From Campylobacter concisus (GTDB taxonomy: Bacteria > Campylobacterota > Campylobacteria > Campylobacterales > Campylobacteraceae), in the NCBI RefSeq assembly GCF_003048775.2, contig NZ_CP049272.1:62001-126000 (forward strand): a stretch of DNA of 64,000 nt, read 5' to 3'. The notes under the pieces are model-generated. The model saw only the letters and a list, made by a program, of their open reading frames with translations, searched no databases and had not been told where the DNA came from. Of this stretch, positions 44,040-54,260 are shown one piece after another. Every line of letters starts with the position of its first letter. Position 1 is the first letter of the stretch. The translations under genes and the position numbers were made by a program.

Positions 44040-45488
44040 ATGTCTGAAACTAAAGTTAAAACTCCTATCATTGAAAGCATAATGCAAAGGAGTAAATATT
44101 CAAAAGATGACGAGAGTTATAGCGTTGTAAAGCAAGGAGTTGCTGAGTTTATTTCAAATATAATAACAACAAATAATGCTGAAGATAAAATAAATAAGCT
44201 TGCACTTGATGAGATGATAGCCCACATTGATACCCTTTTATCTGCTCAAATGGATGAAATTTTACACAATAAATCTTTTCAAGAGCTAGAATCAACTTGG
44301 CGTGGAATTAGGTTTTTGGTTGAGAGAACAAATTTTAATGAAAATGTAAAAATTGATCTTTTAGACGCCACAAAAGAAGAAATTTTAGATGATTTTGAAA
44401 ATAATCTAGATATAACTCAAAGTACACTTTATAAACAAATTTATTCAGCTGAATATGGACAGTTTGGTGGAGAGCCAGTTGGTGCGATAGTGGCTGATTA
44501 TGAGCTAGATAAATCAAATCAAGATATGACTTTTTTAAATAAAATGTCATCAATTGCTGCAATGAGCCATTCACCGCTTCTTACATCTCTTTCTGCTAAA
44601 TTTTTCGGACTTGATAATTTTGGTGAGCTTGAAAATATAAAAGATCTAAAAAGCATGCTAGAAGGCCCACAATATACAAGATGGAGAACTTTTAGGGAAA
44701 ATGAAGATGCAAAATATACAGGTTGTATGGTAAATAGATTTCTTACAAGATCTCCTTATGTGCCAGAAGATAACCCTATAAAGAGCTTTAATTATAGAGA
44801 AACTGTAAATAATCACGATGATATGCTTTGGGGCAATGGAGCTTATGCGTTTGCTACAAGGCTTACAGATAGTTTTGCTGATTATAGATGGTGTGGTAAT
44901 ATCATTGGGCCAAAAGGTGGCGGTGCTGTAAAGGATCTTCCAACTTATACTTATGAAAATTATGGAAGCGTCCAAACAAAAATTCCAACCGAAGTTTTGA
45001 TCACAGATAGAAGAGAATTTGAACTTTCAGAAAATGGATTTATCGCTCTTACTTTAAGAAGAGATAGTAATAACGCTGCATTTTTCTCAGCAAACTCTGC
45101 ATTAAAGCCTAAAATTTTCCCAAATACTCCAGAAGGTAAAGCTGCTGAGACAAATTTCAGACTAGGAACTCAACTACCTTATGTATTCTTAATCTCTCGT
45201 TTGGCTCATTATCTAAAAGTGCTTCAAAGAGAAGAGATAGGTACATGGAAAGAGCGTAGCGATGTTGAACGCGGCTTAAATGAATGGCTAAGACAATACA
45301 TCTCAGATCAGGAAAACCCACCAGCAGATGTTAGAAGCAGAAGACCATTTAGAAGTGCAAAAGTAATCGTCAGTGATATAGCTGGTGAGCCTGGATGGTA
45401 TAAAATAGAGCTTTTGGCTAGACCTCACTTTAAATTTATGGGAGCAAATTTCGAGCTTTCTTTGGTCGGAAAACTAGACAAAGAGTAA
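44040..45488 (+). CDS. tssC: T6SS sheath large subunit TssC (VipB)
   Basis: This 482-residue protein has the normal length. Clear TssC motifs are FQELESTWRGIRFLVERT, GEPVGAIVADYELD, SHSPLLTSLSAKFFGL, the WGNGAYAFATRL region, NIIGPKGGG and the C-terminal VIVSDIAGEPGWYKIELLARPHFKF (pieces). No ClpV gene is found in the window to recycle the sheath; Campylobacter T6SS clusters are known to lack clpV. Confidence 0.95.
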   Translation: MSETKVKTPIIESIMQRSKYSKDDESYSVVKQGVAEFISNIITTNNAEDKINKLALDEMIAHIDTLLSAQMDEILHNKSFQELESTWRGIRFLVERTNFNENVKIDLLDATKEEILDDFENNLDITQSTLYKQIYSAEYGQFGGEPVGAIVADYELDKSNQDMTFLNKMSSIAAMSHSPLLTSLSAKFFGLDNFGELENIKDLKSMLEGPQYTRWRTFRENEDAKYTGCMVNRFLTRSPYVPEDNPIKSFNYRETVNNHDDMLWGNGAYAFATRLTDSFADYRWCGNIIGPKGGGAVKDLPTYTYENYGSVQTKIPTEVLITDRREFELSENGFIALTLRRDSNNAAFFSANSALKPKIFPNTPEGKAAETNFRLGTQLPYVFLISRLAHYLKVLQREEIGTWKERSDVERGLNEWLRQYISDQENPPADVRSRRPFRSAKVIVSDIAGEPGWYKIELLARPHFKFMGANFELSLVGKLDKE

Positions 45489-45495
45489 GCTTACT

Positions 45496-45885
45496 ATGTC
45501 GCTGATAGATAAAATTTTATATGAATTTAGTGACGAATCAAAACTACGTCCATATTTTAAAGATCTAGACAGCGACATAAAAGATCACATTGATACTATC
45601 TTAAACTCTAGACTTGGTAACTACGGTCGATTAAATGATAGCATTATTGATCTTTGGTCGATGGGTGTTGAAATAAATGAGCTTGGTCATAAACTTGGCA
45701 TGGCGATATATGAACTAATCAGCTCAAATGAGAATAGAATAGAAGTAACATCTATCGGATACGATGACTCACTAAAGCCTTGGCGTATCATCTTTAATAT
45801 AAACTACAAGCATAAAAACGATAATTTCAAAGAGTATTTGCTAAAAGTTATTTTTAAAAACAATAGATATTGTGAGATTTTATAA
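45496..45885 (+). CDS. tssE: T6SS baseplate protein TssE (gp25-like)
   Basis: This 129-residue protein resembles phage T4 gp25: SRLGNYGRLNDSIIDLWSMG (the usual N-terminal lysozyme-like segment), then NRIEVTSIGYDDSLKPWRIIFNI. It initiates sheath assembly on the baseplate. It overlaps tssF by 1 bp. Confidence 0.9.
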   Translation: MSLIDKILYEFSDESKLRPYFKDLDSDIKDHIDTILNSRLGNYGRLNDSIIDLWSMGVEINELGHKLGMAIYELISSNENRIEVTSIGYDDSLKPWRIIFNINYKHKNDNFKEYLLKVIFKNNRYCEIL

Positions 45886-47603
45886 TGGATTATAATGAAA
45901 ATAATCTAGCTTATTTTCAAAAAGAGATGGCATATCTTGATGAAACAAGAGCCCTTTTTATTAAAAATTTTTCAAAAGTAGCACCCTTTTTAGATACTAA
46001 AAGCAAAGATCCTGATGTTGAGAGCATAATAGAAAATATGGCTATTTTAACATCTAGGATCAGGCAAGAACTAGATGAAAATATCCCGCTAATCGCTGAG
46101 TCTTTAGTAAATATTTTAATGCCAAGCTATACAAATCCTTTTCCATCAGTTTGTATGCAAGAATTTACCTTAAGAGATGACTTCTCGGGGGTGAGAGAAT
46201 TTATACCAAAAGGAAGTATAGTTGAGTCAAAGAAGATCAATGGCATAACGTGCAAATTCCAAACGATCTTTGACATAAATTTGCTTCCATTAAAGATAAC
46301 AAAAGCTTTTATGTCAAACAATAAGAGTGATTATCTTCTAAATTTAAATATAAGCGTTACAAAGGACGAGCTTAGCACTAAAGAACTTGATATAGACTTT
46401 TTAAATTTATATCTTGGAGATAATGTTTACTTCTCTTCTACGCTCTTAATGTGGCTAAAAAATTACTTGAAATTTATTACAATAAGTTTTGAAGATAGCG
46501 ATCAAGAGATAAAGTTAAGCCCTGATAAACTTAGTTTAGATGAGTTTGACGAGCGTTTGATAAAGAGTGATGAGTTTGGATTTGAAGCATTTGAGCTTTT
46601 AAAAGAGCTATCATTTTTTCCTTCAAAGTTAAATTTTGTACGATTAAACGGTCTTAGTTTTCTTAAAAATTTTTCTACAAAAAGCTTTAATGTTAAATTC
46701 ATATTTTCAAAAGATATGCCAAGTGGATATGTGCCAAGGCTAGAATATTTTTCTCTTTTTGTTACGCCTGCAATAAATTTATTTGCAATGAGTGCCGAGC
46801 CTATTTTGAATAACAATAGACGAAGCGAATATAGAATTTTTCTAGATCGCTCAAATATCGATGCTTACGAAATCGTTTCAATCAATAAGGTGGTCGCTCA
46901 TAGTAGTAATAATGAAAAAAGGATATTAAAAAACTATAAAAGTTTTGAGAGATTTGAATTTTTAAATGATGAGCGAGCAAAAGATTATTATTTTGTCAGC
47001 AATAAAACAGATATAAAACTAAACTCTTATAAAGAAATTTCCTTTTTTAAAAGCGACACTAAAGATCAAACCATTAGCATAGATACACTTTGTTGCAATG
47101 GTGATTTGCCTTGTAAATTAAGACTTGGCGAGATAGATAGAGTTTTGTCCCATCAAGGCGTAACAACTAAAAATTTAACCATTCCAACTAGTGTAAAGCG
47201 AGTAAAAATAGATGGAAATCTTCTTTGGAAACTGGTTAGTATCTTATCTTTTAGCTATCAAAGTATACTAGAGAAGGGCTCTTTTTTAGCACTTCTTAAT
47301 ACCTTTAGCACACCAGATGATGAGTTTTTTAAAAAATTTGCAAACTCGCTTTATGATATAAAAACTAAGCAAATTTATAGAGTTGACCAAGGCTTTGCAA
47401 AAAGAGGGTTACTATGCATATTCTATATAGATGAAAGCGAATTTGAGAGTATTGGAAATGTATATACTTTAGGTATAAATTTGGCTAAATTTTTATCAAA
47501 ATTTGCCTCAATCAATTCATTTTGCGAGCTTAAAATAAAGTGTATAAAGAGTAAAATTTTGCTTAATTATGACTTTTTAGGTGGTACAAAAAAATTAATA
47601 TGA
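45885..47603 (+). CDS. tssF: T6SS baseplate protein TssF
   Basis: This 572-residue protein has the TssF N-terminus LAYFQKEMAYLDETRALFIKNFSKVAPFL.. DPDVESIIENMAILTSRIRQELDENIPLIAESLVNILMPSYTNPFPS (pieces), the middle YFSLFVTPAINLFAMSAEPI and the C-terminal RVDQGFAKRG.. FCELKIKC. TssF pairs with TssG dimers to form the baseplate wedge. It overlaps tssG by 4 bp. Confidence 0.9.
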   Translation: MDYNENNLAYFQKEMAYLDETRALFIKNFSKVAPFLDTKSKDPDVESIIENMAILTSRIRQELDENIPLIAESLVNILMPSYTNPFPSVCMQEFTLRDDFSGVREFIPKGSIVESKKINGITCKFQTIFDINLLPLKITKAFMSNNKSDYLLNLNISVTKDELSTKELDIDFLNLYLGDNVYFSSTLLMWLKNYLKFITISFEDSDQEIKLSPDKLSLDEFDERLIKSDEFGFEAFELLKELSFFPSKLNFVRLNGLSFLKNFSTKSFNVKFIFSKDMPSGYVPRLEYFSLFVTPAINLFAMSAEPILNNNRRSEYRIFLDRSNIDAYEIVSINKVVAHSSNNEKRILKNYKSFERFEFLNDERAKDYYFVSNKTDIKLNSYKEISFFKSDTKDQTISIDTLCCNGDLPCKLRLGEIDRVLSHQGVTTKNLTIPTSVKRVKIDGNLLWKLVSILSFSYQSILEKGSFLALLNTFSTPDDEFFKKFANSLYDIKTKQIYRVDQGFAKRGLLCIFYIDESEFESIGNVYTLGINLAKFLSKFASINSFCELKIKCIKSKILLNYDFLGGTKKLI

Positions 47604-48502
47604 ACAAAGAACTAAATCAAGCTTCTTTTTTTAAGTTAGTAAAAAACTGCCTAAAGCACCACGATAGAAGAGATATTTTTTTAAAAAATAGCCCAAGTTT
47701 TGCTTATCCGATTAATGAGCTTGAGAGCTTAAATAAAGAGGATGCAGTAAAAATCGTCGTAAATTTTATGGGTCTTTTGGGAAGTGGTTCGCATCTTACA
47801 AGCTATATTTTAGAAAAGATTTCAAAGAGTAGCGATAATAATTTCGAGAAATTTTTTGACTTTTTTGACAATTACTTGCTTTGGCTTTTCTTTGATAGCA
47901 TTAGTCTAAAAAAATTATGCAAGATCCTTTGAAAAAAAGAGCTTGATGATAAAAATTTCAAAGATTTTATTGGATATATTAAACATAAGCAATAAAAAAA
48001 TTAGCAAAAAAATTCTTACCATTTTCTCCGCTTATTATTAGCCAAAGAAGACCTAAAAAGAGATCGAATTTGCCTTGCAGCGGCATTTTTAATTTAAAAA
48101 AATAAACTATTTTTGCTAGAAAATCTACCAAATCAAATTTTTATATCTCCTTCAAATTTAAATTCACTTGGTATTAAAAATAGGACTTTGGGCAGAAATT
48201 TTATACTTGGCAAAAAGCTTTTTGAGAAACAAACTAAGATAGCAGTTTATATAAATGGTATAGATTATGAAGAAGCTATTGATTTTTTCCCAAAAAGAAG
48301 AAAATTTAAAGAGCTTCAAGATACTCTTATCTTTTTTACAAACAATGAATTTGTCGCCGATTTATACATAAAAATAAACTATTCTCCAAAGATGCAATTA
48401 AAGCTTGGGATGGATGAAGGTTATAGTAAAATAGGCCTTGGTGCAAGGCTTAAAAGTAATAAAAATATGTCAAATTTTATAAAATTTAGGCTTTGCTCTT
48501 AA
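47600..48502 (+). pseudogene. tssG: T6SS baseplate protein TssG, four in-frame stops
   Basis: The region has the right position (4-bp overlap with tssF), size (301 codons) and C-terminal pattern for TssG: SLGIKNRTLGRNFILGKKLFEKQ, FFPKRRKFKELQDTLIFF and KLGMDEGYSKIGLGARLKS. All parts are in one frame, but stop codons interrupt it at 47930 (TGA), 47993 (TAA), 48002 (TAG) and 48095 (TAA). The first 110 residues and, from 48113, 129 residues remain open. The spacing is full-length, so this is decay by point changes, not by deletion. A baseplate without TssG should not assemble. Confidence 0.8.
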
Positions 48503-48580
48503 ATTTTTAGATATAAAATCTAAAATATTTGTTATTATTACATTAAAGAAATATATTTATTTGTAAAAGGATGTGCATCA

Positions 48581-51500
48581 ATGGCATTTATCGATTACCT
48601 AAGAAGATTTTTTGTCTTTTTTAGATTTAAACACAGTACCATTTTGGTAGCTTCTATTGCATTAAGCATCTTATTTTGGCTTTACGCTCCACTTATAGCT
48701 TTTAACGATGTATATAGCTTTGCTAGTATAAGTTCAAGAGTCACTATATTAATTGCATTTTGGGCAGTTATTTTATTTTTTGTTTTAATCAAGCCATTAA
48801 TGCACTATTTAGCATCTCAAAAAGATGAAAAAAATAATAAGCTAAAAGAGATAAAAAAAGAGTCTATGGATAGCTTTGGTAAGGCAAAAAGAAATTTTAT
48901 GCTTTCTTTGAAAGATGCCAAAACAACATGGAAAAAAGATATAAATTTTAAAAAATTACCTTTAATAATGATAATGGGTAACGAAGGTGCTGGAAAGAGT
49001 GCGTTTATAAACTATTCAAATATCGAATTTCCACTATCTGATAGTTTAGATACTTATAAAAAAATACACAAAAGTACAACAAACTTTAATCTTTATATTT
49101 CAAAATTTGGCGCACTTTTAGATACTGAGGGTATACATTTTGCACAAGAGAGCTTGTACCAGCCAACAGCTACTGAAGAGCTTCCTGAAGATGATGTGGA
49201 TAAAAATAGGGATTACTTGCTTAAAAAAAGTATCTGGAGTGAATTTTTACACTTTTTAAAACGAAATGATTTTAACGCTAGATTAAGTGGTGCGGTTTTA
49301 ATAATAGATACTAAAAAATTCCTTGAAGGCACGCAAGAATATTTTGATGAATTAATTAGATATATGATAAAAAGGGTTAATGACTGTGAGAAACATCTAA
49401 ATATTAAATTCCCTATTTATATTGTTTTTAGCAAACTTGACTTAATAGATGGCATGGGAGATTATTTTAGGCTTTTCAATGAAGATGTGGCAAATAAGGC
49501 TCTAGGAATAAACTTAGATTCAAATTTCTCAAAGCAATCACTAGAAACAGAGTTAAAAAGCTTAAGCGAGTCACTATTTAAACATCTCATGAGTAAGAAC
49601 TCGATTTCACACCTATTGGAAGATAAGAAGCGTTCATATCTCTTTTTAAAACAACTTGATAATTTTTTTGCTTTAGTGAAAGATTTTGTAATAAAGCTAA
49701 GCTCTCAAAATACACTTAAAAATAGCTCAACCATAAATGGAATTTATTTCGTAAGTGCTTATCAAGAAAATATACCTATAAACTACCTTACAAATACTAT
49801 TTGCGATAGATATAACATCAAAAAACCACTTTTAAGAGCAGTAAACAACTATAGCAAACAAAGCTATTTTGTAAAATCATTTTTAAAAGAGATAGCTTTT
49901 AAAGCTAACTTAAATAAATTTGGTGCTCAAAATAGATTTACAAAATTTGTAAATTTTGTTTTAGTAGCCATACTTTGTGCTGGAGTATATTTGGGTTCTA
50001 GTTTTATTTTAGATACTAAAAATATAAAAGAGCAAAATGCTATAAATAATGCAAATAAAATTTCTTCATACCTTGATGGTAAAAAATACAAGGATCTCTC
50101 TCCGACACAAAAGATTGAGCTTCTAAATTTACTAAAACAAAGTCTAAATGACTATCCAAGAATCTTTAGCGGCGATACTAAATTTGAGTATATAACACTA
50201 GATACTTCGTATAAAGGCTTCACTCCAGTTAAAGCGCTTTACTATGATTTGAATGCTGATTTTTTCAAAAATACAGTTTTAACTGAAATGGAAAATATAC
50301 TAAAAAATGAAATTGATCCAGATAAGCTAATAAAAGCATTTTATATGTATGATTCGCTCTTTGACAAAGACTATACAAATGTGGATTTATTTAAAATTTG
50401 GATTAGCACAAACTGGGATAAATTTGAAAAATATGGCGTTGCAAAAGATGAATTCTTAGCTCATATTGAGGCTATTTTAAAGGCGGAAAATTTAAACATA
50501 ACTGCAGATACAGTTGCTCAAAGTATAGCAAATACGAGGCTATCACCTGTTCAAAGAGCACAAAGGCTCTACTATATACTTGAGTTCATATCATTTAAAG
50601 ATGATAAGTCTTTTTACGATATTAAAAAAGATGTTGAAAATTTATACACAGTAGTCCAAGAAAAAGAAGCATTTAAGCCATTTAATAAAATTTATACAAA
50701 AGAAAATTTAAGAGATTTCTTATCAAAGCTTAGCTCAAACATAGATCAAACAGCTGGAATAGAATCTTGGCTAATGGAGACAAATTCTTCTTTAAAAGAT
50801 ATTAGCTCAAATGATAAGAAAGAGTTGAGCATTGCTGTAATAGAGCTTTATTTGCAAAATTATGCTGATAAATGGAGTCAAATTTTAAGAGAAATAGAGC
50901 CAAATGAATTTAGCACAAAAAAAGAGGTCATAGAAGAGCTCGACATCTTGTCAAAGAGAGAAAATCCTTTAAATTCTTTAATAAAATTAACTAATCAAAA
51001 TACAAATTTAAATGATGAGAATTTACTAAAATATATCTATTCTCTAGGATTTGCTTCAAGTGAGATAAAACGTGTTTTCAGTGATTTTAGTGCTAAATTT
51101 ACTAACTATCATGCGTTAAATTCTAATGACTTGCTAGATATTATAAGCAATGACGTAACAAGTGTTTATAAAAAAGTTAGTGACTATAACTTCGAAATGC
51201 TTCAAAGTAACGATGATAAAATAGTTTATGCAATAAATGGCATAAAAAACGAAAACGATCCATTTGTTGTCTTAAATAATGATGCTAAGAAGCTTCCAGA
51301 TGATTTAAATGAATATTATCAAAAGTTATCGACACTTGCGTGGAAACAAGTAGAAAATGGCGCTTCAGCGCTTTTATCAACAGCATATAGAGATGATGTT
51401 TTTGATGATTTTGAAAGTCTTATCAAGCCATTTTATCCATTTAACGAACAATCTCCAAAGGCTGTCAGTATAGAAGAATTTAAAAGATTCTTTGGCAAAA

Positions 51501-52069
51501 ACGGAACTTGGAATAGCTTTTATGATAGATATCTAAAACAAATCTTAAGTAAAACCGCTGATGGTTATAAAATAAGACCAAAATACGCAAAAGAGCTAAG
51601 ATTTAGTAGGGATTTTCTTAAAAATATTGCCTATATAGACAGAATTTCAAATTTAATGCTTGATTCAAATGATGAGCTAAAATTAAATTATAATTTAAAA
51701 GCCGTCGACTTATCGGCAAATTTTAGCCATATAAATATTAGTTATTCTAATAACTCTTTGACTTATGATCATACAATTGCCTCAAATTTGATAGTTTCAA
51801 GCAAAAATTTTGACATATCAACACAGTTTAAATTCAATGCAGTTTCAAGCACTGGAAGCGAGAGAAAAGAGTTAAGCTTTGATGGAGAGTGGGGCTGGTA
51901 TAAGATATTAAAAGCTTCAAATTTTAGTAGCGTTGGCGTTAGTACACTTAATTTTGATGGTAGAAGAGATTCATATTTTGGCTTTGAAGTAACACCAAAT
52001 GGAGGAGAGCTTTTAGAGCTTATGGATATCATACCAACGATAAATTTACCAAAGAAGATGCTTTATTAA
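48581..52069 (+). CDS. tssM: T6SS inner-membrane protein TssM (IcmF family)
   Basis: This 1162-residue protein has full length. Two N-terminal transmembrane helices (STILVASIALSILFWLYAPL and VTILIAFWAVILFFVLIKPL) precede a cytoplasmic GTPase-like domain with Walker A GNEGAGKSAF. A third membrane helix FVNFVLVAILCAGVYLGSSF separates it from the large periplasmic part that reaches TssJ and ends with a beta-rich IcmF C-terminal domain (LSFDGEWGWYKILKAS). The start has an AAAAGGATG site. A TTTTAGAT/ATCTAAAA hairpin lies in the gap before it. Confidence 0.95.
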   Translation: MAFIDYLRRFFVFFRFKHSTILVASIALSILFWLYAPLIAFNDVYSFASISSRVTILIAFWAVILFFVLIKPLMHYLASQKDEKNNKLKEIKKESMDSFGKAKRNFMLSLKDAKTTWKKDINFKKLPLIMIMGNEGAGKSAFINYSNIEFPLSDSLDTYKKIHKSTTNFNLYISKFGALLDTEGIHFAQESLYQPTATEELPEDDVDKNRDYLLKKSIWSEFLHFLKRNDFNARLSGAVLIIDTKKFLEGTQEYFDELIRYMIKRVNDCEKHLNIKFPIYIVFSKLDLIDGMGDYFRLFNEDVANKALGINLDSNFSKQSLETELKSLSESLFKHLMSKNSISHLLEDKKRSYLFLKQLDNFFALVKDFVIKLSSQNTLKNSSTINGIYFVSAYQENIPINYLTNTICDRYNIKKPLLRAVNNYSKQSYFVKSFLKEIAFKANLNKFGAQNRFTKFVNFVLVAILCAGVYLGSSFILDTKNIKEQNAINNANKISSYLDGKKYKDLSPTQKIELLNLLKQSLNDYPRIFSGDTKFEYITLDTSYKGFTPVKALYYDLNADFFKNTVLTEMENILKNEIDPDKLIKAFYMYDSLFDKDYTNVDLFKIWISTNWDKFEKYGVAKDEFLAHIEAILKAENLNITADTVAQSIANTRLSPVQRAQRLYYILEFISFKDDKSFYDIKKDVENLYTVVQEKEAFKPFNKIYTKENLRDFLSKLSSNIDQTAGIESWLMETNSSLKDISSNDKKELSIAVIELYLQNYADKWSQILREIEPNEFSTKKEVIEELDILSKRENPLNSLIKLTNQNTNLNDENLLKYIYSLGFASSEIKRVFSDFSAKFTNYHALNSNDLLDIISNDVTSVYKKVSDYNFEMLQSNDDKIVYAINGIKNENDPFVVLNNDAKKLPDDLNEYYQKLSTLAWKQVENGASALLSTAYRDDVFDDFESLIKPFYPFNEQSPKAVSIEEFKRFFGKNGTWNSFYDRYLKQILSKTADGYKIRPKYAKELRFSRDFLKNIAYIDRISNLMLDSNDELKLNYNLKAVDLSANFSHINISYSNNSLTYDHTIASNLIVSSKNFDISTQFKFNAVSSTGSERKELSFDGEWGWYKILKASNFSSVGVSTLNFDGRRDSYFGFEVTPNGGELLELMDIIPTINLPKKMLY

Positions 52070-52078
52070 GGAAAAAAT

Positions 52079-52999
52079 ATGCAACAAATAGCAGCAGTTA
52101 TACAAAATTACGATAAAGCGTCAAGCTTTTCAGCTCAATTTATCATTTTTGATGAAAATGGTGGTGATATAGGCTCGTTAGATACTACAAAATTTTCTTG
52201 TAATGATATGAGCGATTCAATCGCACCAAAACACGCTCATGTTGGATTTGAAGAGGGGGTTTTCACAATTTGTGGCTATAAAGATTGTGAAATTTTTTAT
52301 AGTGATTCATATTCAAAGCTTCCAGATGACTATGAGAGCGTTATAAATTTGGGCGATGTCTTTAGGATAGGGGAGTTAAAATTTATATTTATAGACCCTT
52401 CTAGGATTGATGAATATATAGGAAAAGCCCATAAGATAATAGAAAATACGAAAAATTTTGACAAGCTTGATGATAAACGTTTTGAGCCAGTTGGTAAAAT
52501 TTCAAATGTTGATTTTAAAGAAGAACCAAAGATAAACTCATTAATAAATGATAAAAAAGATATCACTTTAAATGAAAATGAGCACGATGCAGTTTTAGAT
52601 TTAAATGAGATAGCTCAAAATTTTAACGAAGAAGAAAATGCAAATAGTCAAAATATGCTTACTGCAAAAAGCATGGATGAGCTTTTGACAAAGATAGTTG
52701 AGAGTATAAAATTGCAACCAAATATGAGCCCTATAAGTGAGCAGACTAGGACTTTAAATACAAAAGATATGGAAACAATCATGAAAACTCTTCCTCTTAG
52801 TGACTCGACAGAACTAATAAATACTGTTTTGGTTAAGCTTATATGCAAAGAGCTATATAGCCAAATGTATGATATAGTCGAGAATAACTCATTTTTTAAA
52901 TATCTTTCAGGAGCCGTACTAAAAAGCACTAAGGAAGATAAGGAAGCGTTTAATTATCTATTGCATAAAGCTCTTCAAAGCTATATGTTAAAAAAGTAA
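52079..52999 (+). CDS. tagH: T6SS-associated FHA-like protein (TagH-type)
   Basis: This 306-residue protein's N-terminal 110 residues have FHA-like strands and the SIAPKHAHVGFEEGVFTICGYKDCEIFY region, a weakened form of the S-R-x-H-A-x-I phospho-threonine-binding loop, with NLGDVFRIGELKFIF following. The C-terminal 90 residues are helical. TagH-type FHA proteins regulate T6SS assembly by binding phosphorylated partners; no kinase is seen here, so phospho-dependence is uncertain. The gene follows tssM after 9 bp. Confidence 0.65.
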   Translation: MQQIAAVIQNYDKASSFSAQFIIFDENGGDIGSLDTTKFSCNDMSDSIAPKHAHVGFEEGVFTICGYKDCEIFYSDSYSKLPDDYESVINLGDVFRIGELKFIFIDPSRIDEYIGKAHKIIENTKNFDKLDDKRFEPVGKISNVDFKEEPKINSLINDKKDITLNENEHDAVLDLNEIAQNFNEEENANSQNMLTAKSMDELLTKIVESIKLQPNMSPISEQTRTLNTKDMETIMKTLPLSDSTELINTVLVKLICKELYSQMYDIVENNSFFKYLSGAVLKSTKEDKEAFNYLLHKALQSYMLKK

Positions 53000-53064
53000 T
53001 GTTTTTAATAAAACAGAAAGTAAATAAAAGATAGAATAATTCAAACTTTTTAATAGGAGTAAAT

Positions 53065-53586
53065 ATGTCACAACCAGTGTATATTAAAGTGAAAGGTTCT
53101 ACACAAGGACTTATTTCAAGTGGTGCTTCAACAGAAGCTAGTATAGGTAATCGCTATCAGTCAGGTCACGAAGATGAGATTATGGCTCAAGAGGTTTCTC
53201 ATATAGTAACAGTTCCAACTGATCCACAAAGTGGCCAACCATCAGGCCAAAGAGTCCATAAGCCATTTAGTTTTACTACATCACTAAATAAAGCTGTTCC
53301 ACTTCTTTACAATGCTTTAACACAAGGTGAAAGACTTCCAGAGGTTGAGATCTATTGGTATAGAACATCAACTAGTGGTGGTGCGGAGCATTTCTTTACT
53401 ACAAAACTAGAAGATGCAACTATAACAGATATTACTCTAGTAAGTCCAAATGCTCAAGACAAGCTAAACAGCGACAAAACAGAGCTTTTCAAAGTTTCAA
53501 TGAACTATAGAAAGATAGTTTGGGAACACGTAGCTGCAGGCACAAGCGGAAGCGATGACTGGAGAGAAGCTACTAAAAAAGCTTAA
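53065..53586 (+). CDS. tssD: T6SS tube protein Hcp (TssD)
   Basis: This 173-residue protein has Hcp hallmarks: PVYIKVKGSTQGLISSGAS, then HIVTVPTDPQSGQPSGQRVHKPF.. TTSLNKAVPLLYNALTQGERLPEVEIYWYR and a C-terminal FKVSMNYRKIVWEH. Hexameric rings of Hcp build the tube that carries VgrG and effectors. It has a good AGGAG site and its own terminator. Confidence 0.95.
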   Translation: MSQPVYIKVKGSTQGLISSGASTEASIGNRYQSGHEDEIMAQEVSHIVTVPTDPQSGQPSGQRVHKPFSFTTSLNKAVPLLYNALTQGERLPEVEIYWYRTSTSGGAEHFFTTKLEDATITDITLVSPNAQDKLNSDKTELFKVSMNYRKIVWEHVAAGTSGSDDWREATKKA

Positions 53587-53590
53587 AACC

Positions 53591-53614
53591 AACCTAGGGG
53601 TTACCCCTAGGGTT
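53591..53614 (+). terminator. Terminator after hcp
   Basis: The perfect stem CCTAGGGG/CCCCTAGG (53593-53600/53604-53611), extended by AA/TT pairs with a 3-nt loop, lies 5 bp after the hcp stop. The T run is short. Confidence 0.55.
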
Positions 53615-53699
53615 GATAAAATCATCTTCTAGCTAGAAGGACACAGATGAGCCCTTTTTATCTTTATCTTTTAAATTAACATGATATGTGAAATGCGAT

Positions 53700-54260
53700 A
53701 TGAAACACCTAGTTATAATCATATTTCTCATAACATCTTTATATTCACACGAAGCAAATTGTTTAAATATGTTTGCTGTGATCTTTGATAAAAATACGAC
53801 CGATGAAAATACTGCTAAATGCGTAGAATACTATATAGATGATCTTGGATGTGATGCAAATATGACTATAAAAATTCCTGAACTTTCAATAAGACCAAAT
53901 CTATTAGAATATGCTTATGATGCAAATAAAACAAAAACTTTTGATACTCTTTTGGAAAAAGGCACATACGCCAATACTAGCTTGGCAACATCCATAGGAA
54001 TGAGCTTTTTATTTTTCTTTAGGGAAAATGGTGTTGGTATAAACAATAAAAAAGCAAGCCCTGAGCTATTAGAATTTATAAAAACTCAGAAATATAAAAA
54101 ATTTAAAGAAGAGAAATTTAAATTAATTAAAAAACTATTAGATTATGGACAGGACCCGAAAGATTATTCTACTTTAAAATCTATTTTAAAAATTTTAAAT
54201 GATAAAAAGGATTTAGATAATTTATTAAAGAATAGAACTCAAAAGGGATTAGCGCAATGA
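53700..54260 (+). CDS. Exported ankyrin-like protein, copy 1 (candidate T6SS immunity)
   Basis: The ATG at 53700 fits the paralogue's start; a GTG at 53688 is in frame. It has a signal peptide (KHLVIIIFLITSLYSHEA) followed by a Cys-containing N-terminal region and ankyrin-like helical pairs (NLLEYAYDANKTKTFDTLLEKG; FKLIKKLLDYGQDPKDY). The likely location is the periplasm. A place between hcp and vgrG plus export fits an immunity protein for a periplasm-acting effector, but no effector is proved. Overlap with the next copy is 4 bp. The first 100 or so bp of coding DNA after the first few codons are identical to copy 2. Confidence 0.65.
   Translation: MKHLVIIIFLITSLYSHEANCLNMFAVIFDKNTTDENTAKCVEYYIDDLGCDANMTIKIPELSIRPNLLEYAYDANKTKTFDTLLEKGTYANTSLATSIGMSFLFFFRENGVGINNKKASPELLEFIKTQKYKKFKEEKFKLIKKLLDYGQDPKDYSTLKSILKILNDKKDLDNLLKNRTQKGLAQ

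Noticed and set aside
44040-45488. Absence of clpV as a deletion in the T6SS cluster
   Set aside because: Campylobacter T6SS clusters are known to lack clpV, so its absence is the normal state of the lineage.
47932-48112. TssG stops explained by a pair of compensating frameshifts
   Set aside because: The two open parts are in the same frame and the sequence between them (KKELDDKNFKDFIGYIKHKQ, AKEDLKRDRICLAAAF) is coding-like in that same frame, so point nonsense changes explain it better.
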